The notes beneath the pieces are model-generated. The model was not told the origin of the DNA, did not search any database, and saw nothing but the letters and a program-made list of their open reading frames with translations. A program made the translations under genes and the position numbers. Shown here piece after piece: positions 25,330 through 34,221 of a stretch of 64,000 nucleotides of DNA (within the stretch, counting starts at the first letter, position 1; each line of letters begins with the position of its first letter). Source of the DNA: Janthinobacterium sp051380735 (GTDB taxonomy: Bacteria; Pseudomonadota; Gammaproteobacteria; Burkholderiales; Burkholderiaceae_D). The stretch is taken from assembly GCF_051380735.1 (NCBI RefSeq), contig NZ_JBNYXQ010000001.1, positions 1,550,001 through 1,614,000 of the forward strand. Reading direction: 5' to 3'.

Positions 25330-26121
25330 ATGACTACCCATGTACAACCGATATTCCAGGCCCGCGGCCTGGTCAAGCGCTACGGCAGCGTGACCGCCCT
25401 CGATGGCACCGATTTTGATTTGTTGCCGGGCGAAATACTCGCCGTGATCGGCGACAACGGCGCCGGCAAATCCTCGCTGATCAAGGCCCTGTCGGGTGCT
25501 CTGGTGCCCGACGAAGGCGAGATGCTGCTCGACGGCAAGCCGGTCCATCTCAAGTCGCCGATCGACGCGCGCCGCTACGGCATCGAGACGGTGTACCAGG
25601 ACCTGGCGGTGGCGCCGGCCATGACGATCGCCGAGAACCTGTTCCTCGGCCGCGAACTGCTGCGCAAGGGCATGCTGTCGAAGTTCCTGCGCCTGATCGA
25701 CAAGAAGCGCATGCTGGCCGAGGCGGAAGCCCATATGCGTGATCTGAAAATCGGCATCCGTTCGATGAAGCAAGCCGTCGGCACCCTGTCGGGCGGCCAG
25801 CGCCAGGGTGTGGCCGTGGCGCGCAGCACGGCGTTTGCCAAACACGTCGTGATTCTCGACGAACCAACCGCCGCACTCGGCGTGAAAGAGGGAAATATGG
25901 TGCTGGAATTGATACGCAATGTGCGCGACCGTGGCCTGCCGGTGATTTTGATCAGCCACAACATGCCGCACGTGTTCGAGATCGCCGACCGCATCCACGT
26001 CCAGCGCCTGGGCAAACGCGTCGCCGTCCTCAACCCCAAACACATCAGCATGTCCGACACAGTGGCCGTGATGACGGGCGCGAAGAGCGCCGAAGACTTT
26101 CCGGAGGAAGCCCATGCTTAA
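25330..26121 (+). CDS. Sugar ABC transporter ATP-binding protein (FrcA-like)
   Basis: A 263-residue cytoplasmic ATPase with one nucleotide-binding domain: Walker A GDNGAGKSS, signature LSGGQRQGVAVARS, Walker B VVILDEPTAALG and H-loop LISHNMPHVFEIADR. RbsA-type ATPases carry two such domains in about 500 residues; the single-domain length fits the fructose FrcA branch, which would act as a homodimer. It overlaps the following mutarotase gene by 8 bp. Confidence 0.88.
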   Translation: MTTHVQPIFQARGLVKRYGSVTALDGTDFDLLPGEILAVIGDNGAGKSSLIKALSGALVPDEGEMLLDGKPVHLKSPIDARRYGIETVYQDLAVAPAMTIAENLFLGRELLRKGMLSKFLRLIDKKRMLAEAEAHMRDLKIGIRSMKQAVGTLSGGQRQGVAVARSTAFAKHVVILDEPTAALGVKEGNMVLELIRNVRDRGLPVILISHNMPHVFEIADRIHVQRLGKRVAVLNPKHISMSDTVAVMTGAKSAEDFPEEAHA

Positions 26122-26569
26122 AGGAATCGATCCGCTGCTCAGCCCCGAATTGCTGAAGATCCTGTGCGAAATGGGCCATGGCGAGGAAATCGTGCTGGTC
26201 GACGCCAACTTCACCAGCCAGACACTGGGCCAGGGCAAGCCGCTGGTGCGCCTGCCTGGCATTACCCTGCAACGCGCCAGTGCAGCATTGCTGTCGGTGT
26301 TTCCGCTCGACGCCATGGTGGCCCAGCCGGTCGCCTTCATGAAAGTATGCAACACCGCCGACGACTATCTGTCGGCGCTGCAGCGCACCATGATTGAGCA
26401 GATTACCGCCAGCGGCGCCGCCACGCCGGCGCAATGTGAGGCCGTCGAGCGCTTCGCCTTCTACGAACGCGTCAAGCGCGCCTACGCCATCGTGCAGACC
26501 GGCGAAATGCAACCTTATGCCAATTTCCTGTTCAAAAAGGGTGTGATCAGCGATCCGCTGGCAGCCTGA
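26114..26569 (+). CDS. RbsD/FucU family sugar mutarotase
   Basis: A 151-residue cytoplasmic protein: MLKGIDPLLSPELLKILCEMGHGEEIVLVDANF carries the family GHGxxIVLVDANFP-like signature with the catalytic His. These enzymes interconvert sugar anomers (fucose or ribose known; fructose proposed for members beside fructose ABC systems). Overlap with the ATPase gene implies co-translation. Within this locus it would supply the fructose form used by a kinase, which is not encoded here. Confidence 0.85.
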   Translation: MLKGIDPLLSPELLKILCEMGHGEEIVLVDANFTSQTLGQGKPLVRLPGITLQRASAALLSVFPLDAMVAQPVAFMKVCNTADDYLSALQRTMIEQITASGAATPAQCEAVERFAFYERVKRAYAIVQTGEMQPYANFLFKKGVISDPLAA

Positions 26570-26682
26570 GCAACCTGCAAGAAAAAATCCTTGATTCAGA
26601 CGCGCCGGGCGGTATCGGCGCGGGGGTTGCACGCAGCCGGCCTGCGCACGCCTGAATAAAAAATCAATACAAAGGAGACACC

Positions 26683-29316
26683 ATGTCGTATCACCTTCCT
26701 GTTCTCGCCTCTTGCCTGGCTACGCTGCTGGTGGGCTGCAGCAGCGGCAACGACAGCGACAGCAACAGCGGTCCGGCCCAGTCCAGTTACCTTGAAACCT
26801 ACCGCCCCCAGCTCTCGTACACCGCCGCCAAGAACTGGCTCAACGATCCCAACGGACTGGTTTATCACGACGGCGAATACCACCTGTTCTACCAGTACAA
26901 CCCGAACGGCAATACCTGGGGTGACATGTCCTGGGGCCACGCCGTCAGCACCGACCTGCTGCACTGGAACGAGCTGCCCGTTGCCCTGACGGCCGAAAAG
27001 GACGCGAGCGGCAAGCTCACGCAAATGTTCTTCTCCGGCAGCGTGGTGGTTGACACCAACAATACCAGTGGCCTTGGCAGCGCCGGCAAGCCTGCCATGG
27101 TGGCCGTCTACACCAGCGTGTACCCGCAAGGAAAAACCCTGGCAAACGGGCAGGTGCTCGCCCCCAATGCCCAGGCCCAGTCGATCGCCTACAGCCTGGA
27201 CCGGGGACGCACCTGGACCCAGTACGCCGCCAACCCGGTGATTGCCGTGCCACCGGCGCCGTTTGAAACCGAAGGGCAAAATTTCCGCGATCCCAAAGTC
27301 TTCTGGTATGCACCGGAGCAAAAATGGGTCATGGTCGCCGTCGCTTCGGAGCGGCACCAGGCGCTGCTGTTCTCGTCCAAAAACCTGCGCGACTGGACCT
27401 ACATGAGCGCCTTTGGCCCGGCCAACGCGGTCGGTGGCATCTGGGAGTGTCCCGACCTGTTCGAGCTGCCCGTCGATGGCGACGCCAGCAAAAGCAAATG
27501 GGTAATGAACATCAACATCAACCCCGGCTCGGTGGCCGGAGGTTCCGGGGCGCATTATTTTGTGGGGAAATTCGACGGCAAGCAGTTTGTGGCCGACGCC
27601 AACAGCGTGATCGACAAGAAACCCACTGCGGGCACGGTCTACCAGGACTTTGAAGCGGCCAGCTTTGACGCCACCGGCTGGACCTCGACGGGCGACTTTG
27701 CGGGCAAGGCGCCGGTGGCTCCTTCGCATGGCGTGGCCGACAACCAGGGCAGCCAGTTGCTCGATACCTACCGGTTGGGCAAAGATGACGCCGCCACGGG
27801 TACACTTACTTCGCCCGCCTTTACCGTCACCAGCAAGTACATCAATCTGATGGTCGGCGGCGGGCGCCATCCGCGCTTGCCCGATGCGGGCGACGGCACG
27901 GTGCCTGCGGGAACCTTGCTGTTTCCTGGCGCCGGTTTTGAAGGCCCGGCCAATGCCACCTACGCCGATCTGGGCTGGACGCCTGCCGGGGACCTGGTGG
28001 GGCAAAAGGTTGCTGTCGGAACCGACAATGACCGTCAATCGGCAGCCGGCAAGCTCGGCTCGGGTGTGCTCAATACCTTTTTCGGGGCCGGCGATACACC
28101 CAAAGGCAGCCTGACTTCACCCACCTTCACCATCTCCAGGGCCTATATCAACTTCCTCGTCGGCGGCGGCAACCATCCCTATGACAGTCCCAATCCCGTG
28201 GCGGTGGTGCTGAAGGTCAACGGCAAGGTGGTGCGCAGTGCCACCGGAGCGGACTCCGAACTGAACTGGACAAACTGGGACGTGCGCGAGTTCGCCGGAC
28301 AGCAGGCCCAGATTGTCATCATCGACGACAACGACGGCGCCTGGGGACACATCCTTGCCGACGTGTTCGAGGCGGCGGACCAGCCGGCCAAGCCTGTCAC
28401 GAATGAAACGACGGTCAATCTGCTGGTGAACGGCCAGGTGGTGAAGAGCGCTACCGGCGCCAATTCCGAAACCCTGAACTGGCGCAGCTGGAACGTGGAC
28501 GCCTATCGGGGCAAGAGCGCGCAAATCCAGGTGGTGGACAAAAACACTGGCGGCTGGGGCCATATCCTGGTCGACCATATCGTTTTTTCGGACGCCGCCA
28601 AGGAAGAAGCCAACTGGCTCGACTACGGCGCCGACTTTTATGCCGCCGTAACCTGGAACGGCATCCCCGATGGCAAGCGCATCGGCCTGGGCTGGATGAG
28701 CAACTGGGACTACGCTGGCAACACCCCCACCACCCCATGGCGCAGCGCGCAAACCTTCGCCCGCGAATTCACGCTGCGTACCATAGGCGGCCAGGTGCGG
28801 CTGGTGCAGCAGCCGGTGGACAACTTCAGCACACTGCGCAACAAGGCACTCTACAGCGTCCAGGACCGTGCCTTGGCCGCCGGCGTGCAAAAGCTCGATA
28901 TCGCCCCTGCCCCGGGTCAGGCACTTGACATCGTGGCCAGGTTCCAACCGGGCAGCGCCACCGGCTTTGGCCTGAAGGTGCGCACCGGCACGAATGGCGA
29001 AGAGACCGTCATTGGCTATGACGCGGTGGCTGGCGAGGTCTATATCGACCGCAGCAAATCGGGCGACGCCAGTTTCAACGCCAGTTTTGCTGCCCGCCAC
29101 AGCGCACCACTGCCGCTGCGTACCGGCACGGTGGAGCTGCGCATCGTGGTCGATGCCTCATCGGTGATGGTGTTTGCGGGCAACGAGGTGGTGCTGACCG
29201 ACCAGATCTTCCCGCAACCGTCCAGCAACGGTGTCGCGCTGTTCGCCGTGGGCGGCGCAGCAACGCTGAAAGAGCTGACCATCTGGCCGTTGAAGTCGAT
29301 CTGGGCCAAGCGTTAA
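26683..29316 (+). CDS. GH32 fructan hydrolase lipoprotein (levanase/inulinase type) with a nested inserted domain
   Basis: Exported lipoprotein (lipobox LLVGC, Cys19) that would release fructose from levan, inulin or sucrose. The five-blade catalytic domain has the nucleophile in NWLNDPNG (Asp55), the stabiliser in FRDPK (Asp203) and the acid/base in WECPD (Glu255). At 877 residues it is far longer than a plain enzyme of about 500: residues about 320-643 are inserted between the Glu blade and WLDYGADFYAAVTW. The insert is a jelly-roll-like module whose N half (to INLMVGGGRHPR) and C half (from VNLLVNGQVVKSATG) flank a second full copy (INFLVGGGNHPY ... VVLKVNGKVVRSATG). The C-terminal beta-sandwich (about 720-877) is the usual GH32C. 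It follows the fructose ABC genes. Confidence 0.9.
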   Translation: MSYHLPVLASCLATLLVGCSSGNDSDSNSGPAQSSYLETYRPQLSYTAAKNWLNDPNGLVYHDGEYHLFYQYNPNGNTWGDMSWGHAVSTDLLHWNELPVALTAEKDASGKLTQMFFSGSVVVDTNNTSGLGSAGKPAMVAVYTSVYPQGKTLANGQVLAPNAQAQSIAYSLDRGRTWTQYAANPVIAVPPAPFETEGQNFRDPKVFWYAPEQKWVMVAVASERHQALLFSSKNLRDWTYMSAFGPANAVGGIWECPDLFELPVDGDASKSKWVMNININPGSVAGGSGAHYFVGKFDGKQFVADANSVIDKKPTAGTVYQDFEAASFDATGWTSTGDFAGKAPVAPSHGVADNQGSQLLDTYRLGKDDAATGTLTSPAFTVTSKYINLMVGGGRHPRLPDAGDGTVPAGTLLFPGAGFEGPANATYADLGWTPAGDLVGQKVAVGTDNDRQSAAGKLGSGVLNTFFGAGDTPKGSLTSPTFTISRAYINFLVGGGNHPYDSPNPVAVVLKVNGKVVRSATGADSELNWTNWDVREFAGQQAQIVIIDDNDGAWGHILADVFEAADQPAKPVTNETTVNLLVNGQVVKSATGANSETLNWRSWNVDAYRGKSAQIQVVDKNTGGWGHILVDHIVFSDAAKEEANWLDYGADFYAAVTWNGIPDGKRIGLGWMSNWDYAGNTPTTPWRSAQTFAREFTLRTIGGQVRLVQQPVDNFSTLRNKALYSVQDRALAAGVQKLDIAPAPGQALDIVARFQPGSATGFGLKVRTGTNGEETVIGYDAVAGEVYIDRSKSGDASFNASFAARHSAPLPLRTGTVELRIVVDASSVMVFAGNEVVLTDQIFPQPSSNGVALFAVGGAATLKELTIWPLKSIWAKR

Positions 29317-29417
29317 AGCTGCGCAGGAGTTTCATGCATCCGGAGCTTCACTGGTGGGGCGCCGGATATGTAATAAAATGTCTCTTTTACGCCTGCAGAA
29401 ATCGGACCCGCCCCACC

Positions 29418-30665
29418 ATGTCAGACAGCTTTACCGAAGAATCGCGCGCGCCGCAGGCCGCCATCGACGATGTGCAATGGCTGCAGCCGCGCGGCTCGAA
29501 CCAGGTGGGCATGAGTCAGTTCAACGAGCGGGTGGTGCTGCAGGCGGTGCGCCTGCACGGCAGCATGCCAAAGGCCGACCTGGCCCGGCTGACCAACCTG
29601 AGCACGCAAACGATTTCCCTGATTATCAACCGCCTGCTGGAGGCCGGCCTGGTCAGCAAGCGCGCGCCGGTACGCGGCAAGGTCGGCCAGCCGTCGGTGC
29701 CGATCATGCTCAATCCGGACGGCGCTTTTTCGATCGGCATCAAGATCGGCCGGCGCAGCCTTGACGTGTTGCTGGTCGATTTCGTCGGCGACACGCGCGA
29801 GCGATTGTCGCTGTCCTATCCCTTTCCCGTTCCCGACACCGTGTTCGGCCAGATCGAGTCGGCGCTGAACAGCATGGCCGTGCTGCTGGGACCGGAGTTG
29901 CTGCCGCGCCTGTGTGGCGTCGGCATCGCCGCGCCGCTGGGCCTGGGCGGCTGGCAGAATCTGCTCGAGATGGCGCCGGAACAAGCCAACGCGTGGGACC
30001 ATATCGACATCGGCCAGCGCGTGCAGGCGATGACGGCGCTGCCGGTCGAGTTTGCCAAGGACACGGCCGCCGCCTGTGTCGCCGAGCTGGTGCTAGGGCG
30101 CGGGCGCAGCATCAAGAACTTCCTGTACGTATTCATCGACATCTTTATCGGCGGGGGCCTGGTCATCAACAGCCATTTGCACGGCGGCCTGCACGGCAAC
30201 GCCGGCGCGGTCGGCTCCTTGCCGCTTGGCATGGCCAGCGCTGGCGCAAGGAACCCGCCAGGCCAGTTGCTGGGCGACGCCTCGCTGTTCAATCTGGAGC
30301 AATTGTTCAGCCTGGCCGGGCTGGACCCGACCGCCGCCCACGACGGGCGCGCGCTGCAGCAACCCTTCGTTACGCACACCGTGGCCTGGCTCGATGACGC
30401 GGCGCGCGCCATTGCCCTGAGCATCAACAGCGCCACCTGCCTGCTCGACCTGGAGGGGGTGATTATCGACGGCTCCTTCGACCGCAGCCTGCTCGATCAA
30501 CTGCTGGCCCAGGTCGAGCGCGCGCTGGAATGCTATAGCTGGGAGGGCATCGCCAGGCCCCAAGTGCTCGGCGGCACCGTCGGCCCGGACGCGCGCGCCG
30601 TCGGCGGCGCCTTCCTGCCCCTGTACGCGCATTTCGCGCCAGACCGCGATCTGTTTCTCAAGTAA
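29418..30665 (+). CDS. ROK family transcriptional regulator of the fructan locus
   Basis: A 415-residue regulator: winged helix-turn-helix (about 35-95; RLHGSMPKADLARLTNLSTQTISLIINRLLEAGLVSK) joined to a sugar-kinase-like ROK domain (FSIGIKIGRRSLDVLLVDFVGD; IDIFIGGGLVINSHLHGGLHGNAGAVGSL). The kinase phosphate loop is not the active DxGxT type, so it senses a sugar rather than phosphorylating it. The frame is open from 29334, but the ATG at 29418 begins the conserved part. Placed just after the GH32 gene, it likely represses the 23279-29316 set; fructose or its phosphate is the presumed effector. Confidence 0.87.
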   Translation: MSDSFTEESRAPQAAIDDVQWLQPRGSNQVGMSQFNERVVLQAVRLHGSMPKADLARLTNLSTQTISLIINRLLEAGLVSKRAPVRGKVGQPSVPIMLNPDGAFSIGIKIGRRSLDVLLVDFVGDTRERLSLSYPFPVPDTVFGQIESALNSMAVLLGPELLPRLCGVGIAAPLGLGGWQNLLEMAPEQANAWDHIDIGQRVQAMTALPVEFAKDTAAACVAELVLGRGRSIKNFLYVFIDIFIGGGLVINSHLHGGLHGNAGAVGSLPLGMASAGARNPPGQLLGDASLFNLEQLFSLAGLDPTAAHDGRALQQPFVTHTVAWLDDAARAIALSINSATCLLDLEGVIIDGSFDRSLLDQLLAQVERALECYSWEGIARPQVLGGTVGPDARAVGGAFLPLYAHFAPDRDLFLK

Positions 30666-30685
30666 AGGTTCTGTCGCCCTGTTCG

Positions 30686-31207
30686 CTACAGAGATGAAGA
30701 AAAACTCTTGCGATAGACATTGATATCCTTGCCAACAATCGGCTGGCGCGAAAAACGTTCGAAGCGCAGACCGAGCTTGTTGATCAGATTGATCGACGGC
30801 TGGTTCTGCGGCGACACCAGGCCATACACGCTGGGCAGGCCCAGCACGTCGCGCGCATGGCGCAGCACGCTTGAGGCCGCTTCCCAGGCCAGGCCCTGGC
30901 CGCAATACGCGGGCAGCAGCGCGTAGCCGATGTCGGGGCCGGGCATGGTAGCGCGCTTGATCAGGCCGCACATGCCGATCGCCACGCCGTCAGCGCGGTG
31001 TTCGACGATGTAGAAGGAGTAGCCCAGCTCGCGCTGCTGCGTGATGGGGCCCGTTTCGAGTGCCGCGCGGGCGGCGTCCAGCGTATGGATCTGGCGGTCG
31101 CCGATGGTGGCCAGCCACGTCGGCTGGTTCACCAGGCCGAGGAAAAATGCCGCGTCGTCGACGCTCGCTGTGCGCAGGCGCAAACGTGGTGTTTCAATGA
31201 CAGTCAT
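30686..31207 (-). CDS. GNAT acetyltransferase, RimJ/RimL-like
   Basis: A 173-residue enzyme: TPRLRLRTASVDDAAFFLGLVNQPTW opening, then IGYALLPAYCGQGLAWEAASSVLRHAR (acetyl-CoA loop QGLAWEA) and SINLINKLGLRFER. It transfers acetyl from acetyl-CoA to an amine; the substrate is unknown. Its ATG overlaps the stop of the upstream GNAT gene by 4 bp, so two different acetyltransferases are co-translated. Confidence 0.85.
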   Translation of the reverse strand: MTVIETPRLRLRTASVDDAAFFLGLVNQPTWLATIGDRQIHTLDAARAALETGPITQQRELGYSFYIVEHRADGVAIGMCGLIKRATMPGPDIGYALLPAYCGQGLAWEAASSVLRHARDVLGLPSVYGLVSPQNQPSINLINKLGLRFERFSRQPIVGKDINVYRKSFSSSL

Positions 31208-31722
31208 GCCGGCCACTGCATCGGATCACTGAGCAGCTGGTACATCACATACGCGTCGACATAGCCTAGCTGGGCGTGGCGATACGCCATCGGCAAAGTA
31301 CCGACCACCGTAAAGCCCAGTTTTTTCCACAGGGTGACGGCGGCCAGGTTGGTGCTGACGACAAAATTGAACTGCATCGCCAGAAAGCCCGCACGGCGCG
31401 CCTCCTGCAGGCAGTGCACGCCCATCATGCGGCCCACGCCCACGCCCTGCGCGGCCGGGTCGACCATGAACGATGCATTGGCCACATGATTGCCATGGCC
31501 GACCTGATTGGCCACCAACTTGTACATGCCCAGCAGGCGCTCGCTGCCCATCACGGCAACAAAGCTTTGCACGCCGGGACCGAACCAGTAGGCGTGGCAG
31601 TCCTCGCGCGTGGTGCCGGCATCGAAGGTACAGGTGTCGCCGGTGGCCACAAGAGCCTGGAAGATGGTCCACATGGCGTCAAAATCGGCCTCGACGGCCG
31701 GGCGCAGTTCAATTTCTTTCAA
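31204..31722 (-). CDS. GNAT acetyltransferase
   Basis: A 172-residue enzyme starting MKEIELRPAVEADFDAMWTIFQALV, with the acetyl-CoA motif VDPAAQGVGVGRMMGVHCLQEARRAGF and FNFVVSTNLAAVTLWKKLGFTVVGTLP near the end. This layout is like phosphinothricin- or L-amino-acid-type N-acetyltransferases, but the substrate cannot be assigned. First gene of the two-gene acetyltransferase unit. Confidence 0.87.
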   Translation of the reverse strand: MKEIELRPAVEADFDAMWTIFQALVATGDTCTFDAGTTREDCHAYWFGPGVQSFVAVMGSERLLGMYKLVANQVGHGNHVANASFMVDPAAQGVGVGRMMGVHCLQEARRAGFLAMQFNFVVSTNLAAVTLWKKLGFTVVGTLPMAYRHAQLGYVDAYVMYQLLSDPMQWPA

Positions 31723-31758
31723 GGTGGTGCTCCCGATAACAAGTGATGGCCGATTGTA

Positions 31759-33033
31759 TCAGCGCCCCAGGCGGAAATTGACCGTTTCGGGCCGGCCCGG
31801 CAACTGCAATCTTGCGCCGGCGCGTGGCGACTCGCTGATGACCTGCCCGCGGCGCAGCACCAGGCGGCGTGCAGCGCGCAGGCGCAGCGCTTCCACCGTG
31901 GAACCGCAATCGAGGATCACCAGATCGGCATGGCAGCCGGGCGCGATGCCGTAGCCGTCCAGGCCCAGAATGGCGGCCGGCGTTTCGGTCACCGCCAAAA
32001 AGCAGTCATGCATGGCCTGCTGGCCCGTCATCTGCGCCACGTGCAAGCCCATGTGCGCCACCTCCAGCATGTCGCCCGAGCCCAGGCTGTACCACGGGTC
32101 CATCACGCAGTCGTGGCCGAAGGCGACCGGAATGCCTGCCGCCAGCATCTCGGGCACGCGCGTCATGCCGCGCCGTTTCGGATAGCTGTCGTGGCGGCCC
32201 TGCAGGGTGATATTGATGAGGGGATTGGCGATCGCCGCCACACCCGCCTCGCGGATCAGGGGCAGCAGTTTGCTCACATAATAATTGTCCATCGAGTGCA
32301 TGGAAGTGAGGTGCGAGCCGGTCACCCTGCCCTGCATCCCCAGGCGCTGCGCGTGGAAGGCCAGGGTTTCGATATGGCGCGACAGCGGATCGTCCGATTC
32401 GTCGCAATGCATGTCGACCATCAGACCCTGCTCGCAGGCGTATTCGCACAGCAGGCGCACCGATTCGGCGCCATCGGCCATGGTGCGTTCGAAATGGGGA
32501 ATGCCGCCCACCACGTCGACGCCCATGGCGATCGCCCGTTTCAGGTTGTCGAAAGCGTTCGGGCTGCGCAGGATGCCGTCTTGCGGAAACGCCACCAGTT
32601 GCAAATCGAGATACGGCGCCACTTGTCGCTTGACGTCGAGCAGCGCTTCGACGGCCAGCAGGCGTGGATCACAGATATCGACGTGGGAACGGATCGCCAG
32701 CAGGCCGCGCGCCACGGCCCAGTCGCAATACTGCAGCGCGCGCTCGACCAGCGCCTGCTGGGTCAGCTCCGGCTTCAGTTCACCCCATAGCGCGATGCCT
32801 TCCAGCAAGGTGCCGGACGCATTGACGCGCGGCAAGCCATAGCTGAGCGTGGCGTCCATATGGAAGTGGGCATCGACAAACGGCGGCGTGACGAGGTCGC
32901 CTTGCGCATCAATTTCGCGCCCACCCAAGACGGGCAAGGCGGGGCCGACGGCAGCGATGCGGCCATGTTCGATGGCGATATCGATGGCTTTGCGCCCATC
33001 GGGCAGGCTGGCGTTGCGAATCACGAGGTCCAT
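31759..33033 (-). CDS. codA: Cytosine deaminase-type amidohydrolase
   Basis: Hydrolyses cytosine (or a related amino-purine/triazine) to uracil and ammonia. The 424-residue TIM-barrel metalloenzyme follows CodA closely along its length: metal ligands in VDAHFHMD, the third His and proton-shuttling Glu in MHCDESDD, His in SHLTSMHSM, and the metal Asp in FGHDCVMDPWYSLG. It also keeps PHFERT and YPKRRGMTRV, all from the CodA pattern. No cytosine permease lies beside it. A 4-substituted purine substrate such as isoguanine remains possible. Confidence 0.85.
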   Translation of the reverse strand: MDLVIRNASLPDGRKAIDIAIEHGRIAAVGPALPVLGGREIDAQGDLVTPPFVDAHFHMDATLSYGLPRVNASGTLLEGIALWGELKPELTQQALVERALQYCDWAVARGLLAIRSHVDICDPRLLAVEALLDVKRQVAPYLDLQLVAFPQDGILRSPNAFDNLKRAIAMGVDVVGGIPHFERTMADGAESVRLLCEYACEQGLMVDMHCDESDDPLSRHIETLAFHAQRLGMQGRVTGSHLTSMHSMDNYYVSKLLPLIREAGVAAIANPLINITLQGRHDSYPKRRGMTRVPEMLAAGIPVAFGHDCVMDPWYSLGSGDMLEVAHMGLHVAQMTGQQAMHDCFLAVTETPAAILGLDGYGIAPGCHADLVILDCGSTVEALRLRAARRLVLRRGQVISESPRAGARLQLPGRPETVNFRLGR

Positions 33034-33355
33034 GGAATTCCTGGCAAGAAAGTGAAAAAATGTTGCACCGCACGAATATAAAGTAGAAACTCTTTACAAT
33101 CATAAACATAAAACAAGCATCTTGCGCAATCGCAAATCACTCTGGAAAACATAAAAGCCCATCAATTGGCATGCAGCAAGGCCGCCACACCGTTCGAAAT
33201 AGCTTTCAACCAATTCGAATCACCGCTAGAATATTCATATTGCACTGCATCAAAACAGGCAAATACAACGCTTGAGCATCATCAAAAACCTACAAAACGC
33301 AGACTGAAAGTGGCCAGCGTTTTGCCAGCATTTTAATCCGGACCAAGGAGTAAAT
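33034..33355. other. Intergenic region between codA and phasin genes
   Basis: About 320 bp of AT-richer DNA between divergently transcribed genes. It must hold both promoters. No long palindrome, RNA gene or small ORF with a good start was seen. An AAGGAG ribosome site lies just before the phasin ATG. Confidence 0.5.
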
Positions 33356-34030
33356 ATGTTTCCGCTACCAGAACAATTATCCAGCGCGGCAAAATCGCAA
33401 TGGGAAACGCAGTTGCAGCTGTTCAGTACTTTCGGTCATACCGTGTTTGACGGCGCCGAAAAAATCATTGCCCTCCACCTCGATGCCAGCAAAGCCGCGA
33501 TGGCCAAGACCGCCGACACGGCGCAGCACCTGCTGGCTGCCAACGATGCGCGCGAATTGCTCAGCTACAGCAGCAGCCAGGCCCAGCCCGCCATCGAAAG
33601 CGTGCTGGCCTACAGCCGCCAGTTGTTCGGCATCGCCTCAAACACCCAGGCGCAGTTGCTGCAGGCGGCCAAGGCCAGAGTCGATGGCGCCAGCACGGTA
33701 GCGTCTGCGCCAGTGCAGGTACATGTGGAAGCGATTGTCGAGGTACCGGCAGCGGCGCCTGCTCCTGCAACTGCAGCTGCTGTCGAGCCAGAGCCAGCCC
33801 CGGCCGCCGTGCTGGCCCCGGTCGCAGAACCGGAGCCGGCCGCACCTGCACCGCTGCCGCTGGCCGCCACCTTGCCGATCGCCGCCTCGGCGCCGGAGGC
33901 AATTGCGCCGCCGCCAGCCGCGGTGAAAGCCACGGCCAAAGCGGCGCCAGCACCAGCGGCCAGCAAGCCGGCCAGCAGCGGTCAGGGCACCAACAGCGCC
34001 AAGCCTGCCGCCAAGGGCAAGCGCAAGTAA
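33356..34030 (+). CDS. Phasin family protein with Ala/Pro-rich tail
   Basis: Coats polyhydroxyalkanoate granules. Residues 1-110 (LPEQLSSAAKSQWETQLQLFSTFGHTVFDGAEKIIALHLDASKAA ... YSRQLFGIASNTQAQL) form the amphipathic helical phasin domain. The rest, about 115 residues, is low-complexity Ala/Pro/Glu then Ala/Lys ending KPAAKGKRK, like the DNA-binding-type tails of some phasins. AAGGAG precedes the ATG and a clean terminator follows, so it is monocistronic. No PHA synthase is in the window. Confidence 0.85.
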   Translation: MFPLPEQLSSAAKSQWETQLQLFSTFGHTVFDGAEKIIALHLDASKAAMAKTADTAQHLLAANDARELLSYSSSQAQPAIESVLAYSRQLFGIASNTQAQLLQAAKARVDGASTVASAPVQVHVEAIVEVPAAAPAPATAAAVEPEPAPAAVLAPVAEPEPAAPAPLPLAATLPIAASAPEAIAPPPAAVKATAKAAPAPAASKPASSGQGTNSAKPAAKGKRK

Positions 34031-34062
34031 CAGCGGGCACCGGGCGGCGCCGGGGCACCACG

Positions 34063-34083
34063 ACGGGCTACGGCCCGTTTTTT
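34063..34083 (+). terminator. Rho-independent terminator after the phasin gene
   Basis: ACGGGC-TACG-GCCCGT stem-loop running into six T. Confidence 0.85.
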
Positions 34084-34221
34084 GCGTGCTTTTTCCACCG
34101 TGTTTCCAGACTCGTGCGCAGCGCGTTTGCCCGCCTTGTTGTATCCTGTGCGTGCTTTTTGTCCGCGCGCCTCTTCCGTCCGCCCCGCGACACCCATCTA
34201 ACAAACCAAGCAAAGGTAACC

